The notes beneath the pieces are model-generated. The model had not been told where the DNA came from and made no database searches. It saw only the letters and a list, made by a program, of their open reading frames with translations. Both the position numbers and the translations under genes were made by a program. Below, in pieces: positions 8,491 to 13,899 of a stretch of 13,899 bases of DNA. Source of the DNA: Desulfocapsa sulfexigens (GTDB lineage Bacteria; Desulfobacterota; Desulfobulbia; Desulfobulbales; Desulfocapsaceae); assembly GCA_015661935.1 (NCBI GenBank), contig DQVD01000209.1, forward strand, positions 1-13,899, given 5' to 3'. Numbering within the stretch: the first letter of the stretch is position 1; every line of letters starts with the position of its first letter.

Positions 8491-8527
8491 TTGCCACAAC
8501 GACGAATACAAACGAAAATGAGGCACC

Positions 8528-8606
8528 GGTAAACGCTTACTGAGGTACTGGGAAACGCCTACCGTACCAGGTTTACTGCAAATTTTGATGTTTGGTGAAC
8601 GCTTAC
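8528..8606. repeat. Three phased 13-nt direct repeats (possible operator array or transposon-end remnant)
   Basis: GGTAAACGCTTAC (8528-8540), GGGAAACGCCTAC (8550-8562) and GGTGAACGCTTAC (8594-8606) start exactly 22 and 44 nt apart, about two and four helical turns. Copy 1 contains the perfect palindrome-like GTAAACGCTTAC with a central CG. Copy 3, on the minus strand, TTGTAAGCGTTCACC, resembles LacI/GalR-family (cre-like) operators. A degenerate AAACG lies 21 nt before copy 1. Alternatively, GTAAGCG on the minus strand resembles IS66-family terminal sequences, so a decayed insertion end is also possible. No regulator or transposase gene is present in the window. Confidence 0.6.
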
Positions 8607-8648
8607 AATCCGGCGCATTATTTGGATAATTATTTCTTTCCACTTCCC

Positions 8649-10478
8649 TTAGTTTTCGTCAGTATAGGTAAAAATAGAGCTGGCACCTTCTTCGGCACCG
8701 AGCAAGTCTTTTCGTAACGGGGCAAATATTTGTCTGCCGAGTCCGTGACGGGTGGAATCCAGATCGTATTTAAAAGCTTTGCGTTTACCAAGTTCCTGTT
8801 CGTCTACTTTCAGCTCTAAAATAGAGTTGTGAGCATCCATAAGGATGATATCTCCATCCTGAACCTTGTTCAGCAGGCCACCTGTTACTGCCTCAGGAGT
8901 ACAGTGAATAGCAAAAGGAACCTTACCGGATGCGCCAGAAAGACGGCCATCTGTGACGAGGCCGACGGTATGGCCACGATCCATGGTGATGGAAAGGTGG
9001 GTGATCAGTTTGTGAAGTTCAGGCATGCCATTGGCTCGAGGCCCCTGGAAGCGGACGACTGCAACCATATCCCTGTTTAATTTATCTGCATTAAATGCGT
9101 CTTCAAGCTCCTGTTGAGAGTTGAAGACCATGGCAGGTGCCTCTACGAATGTTTTCTCACCGTCGGCAAGGGCTGAAATCTTCATGATTGCCCGGCCAAG
9201 ATTACCCGAGAGTACCTTAATGCCACCCAATGTTTCAAAAGGATCGCTTACTGTTGAGATAACAGAGGGATCACTTGCAATGTCTGGGCCTTCATTCCAG
9301 ACACTCTGGTCATTTTCAAGTACTGGTGCCCGGGTGTATCTTGCAAATCCTTTTCCCGCCACAGTTTGTACATCTTCATGAATGAGTCCACCTTTTAGTA
9401 ACTCTTTGATGAGAAGTCCCATGCCTCCAGCCTGTTGAAAGGAATTGATATCGCCTGAACCATTGGGGTAAATACGCACAAGAAGGGGCGTGTTATCTGA
9501 TATCTCCTGAAAATCATTCCAGTCTATCCGGATTCCAGCAGCGCGGGCAATGGCTACCAGATGCATGGTCTCATTGGTTGAACCTCCAGTGGTCATGAGG
9601 CCGACAATGGCATTGACTATTGCTTTTTCGCTTATCACATGAGCCAGGGGGGTGTAATTTTTTCCAAGGTGGGTGAGTGTTGTGATCTGTTCTGCTGCAG
9701 ATTTTGTCAGGGCATCACGTAGTTTTGTTCCGGCGTTTACAAAGGAACTGCCGGGCAAATGCATACCCAGCATTTCAGCCATAAGCTGATTGGAGTTTGC
9801 TGTTCCGTAGAAAGTGCAGGTTCCCGGGCTGTGATAGGCTTTAATTTCGGAGGCGAGCAGTTCTTCGTGATCTGCTTCACCTTTTGCAAAGGCCTCCCGA
9901 ACCTTATTCTTCTCTGCATTGACAATTCCCGATGTCATGGGACCGGCAGGAATAAGAATCATGGGAAGATGTCCAAACTGAAGGCCGCCCATAAGGAGAC
10001 CGGGCAGGATTTTGTCACACATTCCAAGTAAAATAACACCATCAAAAACATTATGAGACAGACCAATAACCGTGGACATGGCAATCACATCACGACTCAT
10101 AAGACTCATATCCATTCCGTGCTCACCCTGAGTAACTCCATCACACATGGCCGGGACTCCACCGGCAAACTGGGCATTACCTCCAGCTTTAGCAACGGCA
10201 GCCTTTATGATTTCAGGATAATTCCCATAGGGCTGATGTGCCGATACTATATCATTGTAGGCAGAAATTATTGCAATATTAGGGACGGTGTCATCGAGTA
10301 GTGAAGTGCGGCAGGTTCCAACGCAGCCTGCAAGATCATGGGCGAGATTGGAGCAGGGGAGTTTGTTACGAAAGACCCCATCACCTTTGGATTCATCAAT
10401 TCGCTGCAAGTATCTCTGGCGATGTGGTTTGCTTCGTTCGATGATACGTTTTGTGACTTTCTCGATAATGTTATTCAT
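8649..10478 (-). CDS. edd: Phosphogluconate dehydratase
   Basis: A 609-residue member of the IlvD/Edd dehydratase family. Edd converts 6-phosphogluconate to KDPG and water with an oxygen-sensitive [4Fe-4S] cluster in the cytosol. Seen: [15 protein letters not shown] (70-84), [20 protein letters not shown] (105-124), GMCDKILPG (152-160, C154), [16 protein letters not shown] (216-231, C221), [15 protein letters not shown], and near the C-terminus [14 protein letters not shown]. The 6-phosphogluconate-type N-terminus and the length of about 600 separate it from the shorter IlvD dihydroxy-acid dehydratase (about 560), and its neighbours pgl and eda support this. The start at 10478 has AGGA about 8 nt upstream and lies 12 nt after pgl. 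The stop codon touches the outer arm of the 8433-8649 inverted repeat. Confidence 0.97.
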   Translation of the reverse strand: MNNIIEKVTKRIIERSKPHRQRYLQRIDESKGDGVFRNKLPCSNLAHDLAGCVGTCRTSLLDDTVPNIAIISAYNDIVSAHQPYGNYPEIIKAAVAKAGGNAQFAGGVPAMCDGVTQGEHGMDMSLMSRDVIAMSTVIGLSHNVFDGVILLGMCDKILPGLLMGGLQFGHLPMILIPAGPMTSGIVNAEKNKVREAFAKGEADHEELLASEIKAYHSPGTCTFYGTANSNQLMAEMLGMHLPGSSFVNAGTKLRDALTKSAAEQITTLTHLGKNYTPLAHVISEKAIVNAIVGLMTTGGSTNETMHLVAIARAAGIRIDWNDFQEISDNTPLLVRIYPNGSGDINSFQQAGGMGLLIKELLKGGLIHEDVQTVAGKGFARYTRAPVLENDQSVWNEGPDIASDPSVISTVSDPFETLGGIKVLSGNLGRAIMKISALADGEKTFVEAPAMVFNSQQELEDAFNADKLNRDMVAVVRFQGPRANGMPELHKLITHLSITMDRGHTVGLVTDGRLSGASGKVPFAIHCTPEAVTGGLLNKVQDGDIILMDAHNSILELKVDEQELGKRKAFKYDLDSTRHGLGRQIFAPLRKDLLGAEEGASSIFTYTDEN

Positions 10479-10490
10479 TTTTTATTCCTG

Positions 10491-11219
10491 TTATTTCGAC
10501 CAGTAAATACTGAAATTTGTTTTTTGTTTGTGTTTGTGTATCATCTGGTTTCGCAGGATAAAACGAATAGGCATTTCCCCGGTTGGGCCGTCACCAAGTG
10601 CCTGTTCGAGGACATCTTTTTTGTTCTGTCCTGTGATGTGGAGAAAGATCTGTTTTGATGCAAGAATAACGGGCAGGGTCAGGGTCATTCGTTCATGGGG
10701 GGCCGTAACAGGAGCAATTCCCACACAAATTTTTCCTGAGTTCATGTCCGTTGCCTGGGGAAGTTTGGCGGCTCCTGGAAAAAGAGATGCAGTATGACCA
10801 TCACTCCCCATGCCAAGAAGTAACACATCAAAGGGACGATGGATTGTCTGTAATTGCTTGCTGCATATGTCTTCTCCCTCACTTGCCGTTTTTGCAGAAT
10901 TCTTCATGCCGGTAAAGATAGCGGCTGCAGCCTTATTTTGCAGGAGATGTGTTCTTACAAGATTTTCATTGGAGTCTGGATCATCCGGGCTGACCCAGCG
11001 CTCATCAACCAGGGTAATATCTACTTTTTGCCAGGGGAGATCGATATTGGAGAGACTCTTAAAAAGCTGAACAGGTGTTGAACCGCCAGACACAGCCAGA
11101 CTTGCCCGATCATTATCAGTAATCCCTGTACTGAGCAGGTTTGTTATTGCTGTACCCAACTCAGCAACGAGTGTATCTCTGTCTGGAAATGAGTGGATTT
11201 TTATATGAGAGTTCATCAT
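10491..11219 (-). CDS. pgl: 6-phosphogluconolactonase (DevB/SOL type)
   Basis: A 242-residue cytosolic lactonase hydrolysing 6-phosphogluconolactone to 6-phosphogluconate, linking Zwf to Edd. It belongs to the DevB/SOL branch of the NagB-like fold, not the YbhE beta-propeller type. Motifs: LAVSGGSTPVQLF (41-53), ITLVDERWV (68-76), SNENLVRTHLL (83-93) and LLLGMGSDGHTASLFPG (133-149). Length is usual for the family. Two adjacent ATG codons (11219 and 11216) are possible starts; a weak GGA lies about 8 nt before the first. The gene follows the CNNM/CBS gene by 44 nt of AT-rich sequence and precedes edd by 12 nt. It could share the strong promoter at 12349-12377 or have its own weak promoter in the 44-nt gap. 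Confidence 0.96.
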   Translation of the reverse strand: MMNSHIKIHSFPDRDTLVAELGTAITNLLSTGITDNDRASLAVSGGSTPVQLFKSLSNIDLPWQKVDITLVDERWVSPDDPDSNENLVRTHLLQNKAAAAIFTGMKNSAKTASEGEDICSKQLQTIHRPFDVLLLGMGSDGHTASLFPGAAKLPQATDMNSGKICVGIAPVTAPHERMTLTLPVILASKQIFLHITGQNKKDVLEQALGDGPTGEMPIRFILRNQMIHKHKQKTNFSIYWSK

Positions 11220-11263
11220 CAGATTGTTCCGTATGGCACTGAAAAGTATATATAATTTGGATG

Positions 11264-12322
11264 CTACTGTCTTTTTAATGTCCCAGGTATTCGCCTGTTT
11301 AATTTTCTTGCAAGCTCTCTCATGTCCTGAGTTTTGTCAGATTCATCCATGATTTCACGTCCGACAATCTCTTCAAGAATATCTTCCATTGATATAACTC
11401 CCGTAACAGCACCATATTCATCGACCACCACGAAAAGATGCTGGTGGCGATCGAAGAATTCAATAAGGATATGGTTAAGTGGCGATGTCTCAGCAACAAA
11501 GTTAACAGGGGATTTGAGATCCTTTAGTTGAGTTTTGTTGTTTTGCTCAGCAGCAGCCAGCAACACATCGCGACGCATGATCAGGCCGGTTACGTTGTCA
11601 GCTTCCTCGCTATACACGGGAACCCGGCTATGACTTGACAGGCGTGTGCACTGTTCCATTGCCTCTGCAACTGTTAAATCCTCGTTGAGTGAGAAGGTAA
11701 CTGTACGAGGAGTCATAACATCACGTACGATTTTGTGGCTAAGCTCCAGAATATTGGAAATAACCCGTTCCTGATCAGCTTCAATTTCACCAGATTGTCT
11801 TGAAAGTGCAGCAATGGTCTGCAGTTCTTCAGCTGATATTGAGTCTGTGGTTTCCGATTGGGGAATAAGTCGGGTCATCATCTGACAGAGCCAGACGATG
11901 GGTTTTAAAGAAATGATCATCCATTGCAGAGGACGTGCAATATATGGTGCCAGCAATACAGCGTAACTAATTCCAATTGTTTTAGGTAATATTTCTGAAA
12001 AAAGCAGGATGATGAGAGTAAATACTGCCGAGAATAAAAAGAGGTTCTGTTCTCCAAAAACAACAGCTGCAGAGGCTCCTGCAACTGCCGCCCCAATGGT
12101 ATGAGCTATTATGTTCAGGGTGAGGATGGCCGTGATGGATTCTTCTATATCTTCCCGGAGTTCCTGGAGCAGGTTTGCTGAGGAGTGGCCCTGTTTCTTC
12201 AGCATCTCAACCTGGGATGAAGAAATCGAATATAACACAGCTTCCAGAATTGAACAGAATGCGGAAACAGCTACAGCAAGAACAACTGCAATAATAAGTG
12301 TACTGAACAAGGCCTTCTCCAA
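11264..12322 (-). CDS. CNNM (DUF21) transmembrane protein with CBS pair, lacking the CorC_HlyC domain
   Basis: A 352-residue inner-membrane protein. The N-terminal CNNM/DUF21 part has about four hydrophobic segments (near residues 4-30, 63-90, 94-111 and 127-150) with the family motif SEILPKTIG (109-117). A CBS pair follows: IVRDVMTPRTVTF (198-210), HSRVPVYSE (231-239), VTGLIMRRDVLL (244-255), and VVVDEYGAVTGVISMEDILE (298-317) then EIVGREI. Relatives (CorC/YfjD/MpfA, often labelled hemolysin) are linked to Mg2+ or Co2+ transport or resistance; some have an extra C-terminal CorC_HlyC domain of about 80 residues, absent here. No ATG or GTG is available after the upstream in-frame stop, so the start is TTG at 12322 or TTG at 12310. 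The second has GGAG 6 nt upstream and is well placed. It is first in the minus-strand run, but its link to sugar metabolism is positional only. Confidence 0.9.
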   Translation of the reverse strand: MEKALFSTLIIAVVLAVAVSAFCSILEAVLYSISSSQVEMLKKQGHSSANLLQELREDIEESITAILTLNIIAHTIGAAVAGASAAVVFGEQNLFLFSAVFTLIILLFSEILPKTIGISYAVLLAPYIARPLQWMIISLKPIVWLCQMMTRLIPQSETTDSISAEELQTIAALSRQSGEIEADQERVISNILELSHKIVRDVMTPRTVTFSLNEDLTVAEAMEQCTRLSSHSRVPVYSEEADNVTGLIMRRDVLLAAAEQNNKTQLKDLKSPVNFVAETSPLNHILIEFFDRHQHLFVVVDEYGAVTGVISMEDILEEIVGREIMDESDKTQDMRELARKLNRRIPGTLKRQ

Positions 12323-12348
12323 TGGTATACTGAGTATGATTTTTGCCT

Positions 12349-12377
12349 ATTATACTAAAATTTTAGTTCTTTGCCAA
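12349..12377 (-). promoter_or_regulatory. Sigma70-type promoter for the minus-strand run
   Basis: The minus strand shows TTGGCA (12377-12372), a 17-nt spacer and a consensus TATAAT (12354-12349). Transcription would begin near 12342, about 20 nt before the TTG start at 12322. This is the clearest promoter in the window and would serve the CNNM/CBS gene and possibly pgl-edd and onward. Confidence 0.75.
12354..12367. promoter_or_regulatory. 14-nt perfect palindrome in the promoter spacer
   Basis: ACTAAAATTTTAGT is a perfect palindrome covering most of the spacer between -35 and -10 of the minus-strand promoter. It could be a repressor site. AT-rich palindromes of this size also arise by chance, so confidence is low. 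Confidence 0.35.
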
Positions 12378-12398
12378 ACAGATGCGAACGGCTATACT
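12371..12398 (+). promoter_or_regulatory. Sigma70-type promoter for pepA
   Basis: TTGCCA (12371-12376), a 16-nt spacer and TATACT (12393-12398) lie about 70 nt upstream of the pepA ATG. The -35 box overlaps by five bases the -35 of the opposing promoter, because TTTGCCAAA reads nearly the same on both strands. Confidence 0.6.
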
Positions 12399-12469
12399 CG
12401 TATCAAAATATAAATTCAACTCAATATGGCTGTAACCCGTTTTGCAGTTCAATTTCCGGAGGAAATAGT

Positions 12470-13899
12470 ATGGTCTCAACACAACTTACTCTTAGCAGAA
12501 AGGAACCAGATACTTTTTGTGGTGATTTACTTATTTATTGTTTACAGCAGGATAAAAAAGGCAAAGCAATTGTTCCTCAAACCCTGGTATCAAAAGAGTT
12601 GGACAGAGCTGTTGCTCTCGGTGATTTTAAGGCAGATATTAAAGATAGTCTGCTTGTGTATTCTCAAAATACAAAAAAAACAAAAGGGCTGGCTGGAAGA
12701 ATTTTATTTGTTGGATTAGGCCACACTCAAGAAAAAGATGTCAATCAGTTAAGGGAAATTTGCCGGATAGCAGGGGGAAATATTGCAGCAAAGGTTAAGG
12801 CGATAAAAGCTGATTCTCTGTGCCTTAGTTTACCATCCATTAGTAGAATGGAAGGAATGGATATTGCCGAATGTCTTGTGGAAGGAGTACTGCTTGGTGA
12901 TTATCGTTTCTTAAAATACAAAAAAGAAGATAAGAAAAAACCGCCATTTAAAGGAATCAAAGAAATCACTCTTTATTCTGCTAAAAGTCACAAAGGTTTA
13001 CTAAAAGGCCTAAAGAAAGCTCATGCTTCAGCAAAAGCTGCATGTACAGCACGGGATATGGCAAATGAACCCGGTAATGGCTGGACACCTGCAAGTTTTG
13101 CTTCCTATGCAACTGAACTTGCCGGCAAATATAAAATGACTTGTACCATTCTTGGCAAGAGTCAAATGAAACACCTCAAAATGGGTGGAATTCTTGGAGT
13201 GAATCAGGGATCTGCTGAACCTCCCAAAATGGTAATTCTCGAATATCATTCAAGCAATAAAAAAGCTCAAACAATTATGATCGTTGGGAAAGGGCTCACC
13301 TTTGATTCCGGTGGTATAAGTATTAAGCCTTCAGCCGGTATGCAGGATATGAAATATGACATGTGCGGAGGTGCTGCCGCACTGTCTGCCATGGCGGTTA
13401 TTGGTGAAGAAAAGCCGGATGTGAATGTTGTGGCTATTATTCCAACCACCGACAATATGAGCGGAAGCTCTGCATTAAAACCCGGGGATATTATCAGACA
13501 TTTTGGTGGTATTACCTCTGAAATAGTAAACACCGATGCTGAAGGCAGGCTTATCCTTGCAGATGCACTTGCTTATGGGATTAAAAAATTCACTCCAACC
13601 TGTGTTGTTGATCTGGCCACATTAACCGGTGCAGTAATTTTAGGGCTTGGCCATCACCGGGCAGGACTTCTTGGAAATAATCAGAAATTAGTTGATCGTA
13701 TTCTTGCTGCTGGTGATAAATGCGGAGAACCCCTTTGGCAACTGCCACTGGATAAAGAATACATAAAGCAGATTGATTCTGATGTCGCAGACATCAAGAA
13801 TACTGGCGGACGTCCTGCGGGAACCATCACAGCTGCAGCTTATCTGCAAAAATTTGTCGGCGAGACGCCTTGGGCACATCTTGATATTGCCGGCACTGC
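12470..13899 (+). CDS. pepA: Leucyl aminopeptidase (M17, cytosol aminopeptidase), 3' end outside the window
   Basis: The frame is open from ATG 12470 to the right edge (476 full codons). The start is fixed by GGAGG at 12458-12462, 7 nt upstream. M17 peptidases are hexameric cytosolic two-metal enzymes that remove N-terminal residues from peptides; some also bind DNA. The variable N-terminal domain (about 1-180) is followed by ARDMANEPGNGWTP, and then the catalytic domain: VGKGLTFDSGGISIKPSAGM (K274, D279, K286), MKYDMCGGAAAL (D297) and NTDAEGRLILADAL (D356, E358, R360). These match the metal ligands and catalytic lysine/arginine known in E. coli PepA (K270, D275, K282, D293, D352, E354, R356). 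The window ends within HLDIAGT, so only roughly 25-30 residues are likely missing. It is transcribed away from the sugar genes and is probably a separate unit. Confidence 0.96.
   Translation, partial: MVSTQLTLSRKEPDTFCGDLLIYCLQQDKKGKAIVPQTLVSKELDRAVALGDFKADIKDSLLVYSQNTKKTKGLAGRILFVGLGHTQEKDVNQLREICRIAGGNIAAKVKAIKADSLCLSLPSISRMEGMDIAECLVEGVLLGDYRFLKYKKEDKKKPPFKGIKEITLYSAKSHKGLLKGLKKAHASAKAACTARDMANEPGNGWTPASFASYATELAGKYKMTCTILGKSQMKHLKMGGILGVNQGSAEPPKMVILEYHSSNKKAQTIMIVGKGLTFDSGGISIKPSAGMQDMKYDMCGGAAALSAMAVIGEEKPDVNVVAIIPTTDNMSGSSALKPGDIIRHFGGITSEIVNTDAEGRLILADALAYGIKKFTPTCVVDLATLTGAVILGLGHHRAGLLGNNQKLVDRILAAGDKCGEPLWQLPLDKEYIKQIDSDVADIKNTGGRPAGTITAAAYLQKFVGETPWAHLDIAGT

Larger units (their letters stand above)
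8411..8648. other. edd-eda intercistronic region with layered repeats
   Basis: This 238-nt gap is far longer than any other junction in the edd-to-zwf block (15 nt or less). It holds no gene. It contains a long inverted repeat at its edges, a three-fold 13-nt direct repeat and a copy of the GGAACGGGGACGAAA motif, each listed separately. On the minus strand GATAAT within 8454-8459 could act as a -10 for eda, but I see no matching -35, so a separate eda promoter is not established. Confidence 0.7.
8433..8649. repeat. Long inverted repeat bracketing the edd-eda gap
   Basis: 8441-8460 (GGAAAGCAATAATTATCCAA) is the reverse complement of 8622-8641 with a single mismatch in 20 nt. Beyond a 3x3 internal loop, pairing continues with AGGGA (8433-8437) against TCCCT (8645-8649), reaching the last base of the edd stop codon. 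In an edd-eda transcript this gives a stem of about 25 bp closing a 161-nt loop and ending roughly 14 nt before the eda Shine-Dalgarno. It may be the ends of a small non-autonomous mobile element or a selected mRNA structure. No target duplication is evident. Confidence 0.75.
12323..12469. promoter_or_regulatory. Divergent promoter region between the CNNM/CBS gene and pepA
   Basis: This 147-nt region contains two outward-facing sigma70-type promoters with overlapping -35 boxes and a 14-nt palindrome, each listed separately, plus the pepA Shine-Dalgarno at 12458-12462. Confidence 0.7.

Noticed and set aside
8528..8606. CRISPR-like array
   Set aside because: Only three imperfect 13-nt copies, with separations of 9 and 31 nt, and no cas gene; the units are too short and irregular for a CRISPR.
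10338..10658. A 106-codon plus-strand frame across the pgl-edd junction
   Set aside because: Antisense to two well-supported genes; low-complexity hydrophobic translation with no ribosome binding site.
12426..12719. A 97-codon plus-strand frame beginning before pepA
   Set aside because: It overlaps the pepA start in another frame, has no Shine-Dalgarno comparable with GGAGG at 12458, and its translation resembles nothing; pepA in the correct frame has all catalytic residues.

Overview
The window is a bacterial chromosomal segment of moderate GC with tightly packed genes. It carries one long minus-strand run of central-carbon genes and one divergent plus-strand gene. The protein repertoire (complete Entner-Doudoroff set, glycogen phosphorylase and debranching enzyme, CNNM/CBS membrane protein, PepA) and the GGAACGGGGACGAAATAACTTCCCC-type intergenic repeats suggest a Gram-negative proteobacterium in the broad sense, perhaps a Desulfobulbales-like member of the Desulfobacterota. 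That placement is an inference from style, not proof.

Layout on the minus strand, in order of transcription (right to left): a CNNM/CBS-domain membrane protein (12322-11264), pgl (11219-10491), edd (10478-8649), a 238-nt intercistronic region rich in repeats (8648-8411), eda (8410-7772), a YeaD-like hexose-6-phosphate mutarotase (7756-6911), glgP (6911-4380), zwf (4377-2914), pyk (2872-1442), a 215-nt gap holding a REP-pair-like inverted repeat, and the first 408 codons of glgX (1226 to the left edge). Within the eda-mutarotase-glgP-zwf block the junctions are 15 nt, a 1-nt TAATG overlap and 2 nt, so translational coupling is likely. On the plus strand, pepA (leucyl aminopeptidase) starts at 12470 and runs off the right edge. 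It is separated from the minus-strand run by a short divergent promoter region with two good sigma70-type promoters that share one -35 box.

The genes form a coherent route from storage glycogen to pyruvate. GlgX and GlgP release glucose-1-phosphate. A phosphoglucomutase not seen here would give glucose-6-phosphate. The mutarotase interconverts its anomers, and Zwf, Pgl, Edd and Eda carry it through the Entner-Doudoroff pathway to pyruvate and glyceraldehyde-3-phosphate. Pyk finishes the lower branch. All catalytic motifs checked are intact and no frameshifts were seen.

The least ordinary parts are non-coding. The edd-eda gap has a near-perfect 20-bp inverted repeat, extended with an internal loop to about 28 nt, that would base-pair in an edd-eda transcript just upstream of the eda ribosome binding site. 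Inside it are three 13-nt direct repeats with the core RAACGCYTAC, placed exactly 22 and 44 nt apart, and a fragment of the same repeat motif that flanks the pyk-glgX gap. I see no CRISPR, tRNA, rRNA, transposase gene or phage gene.
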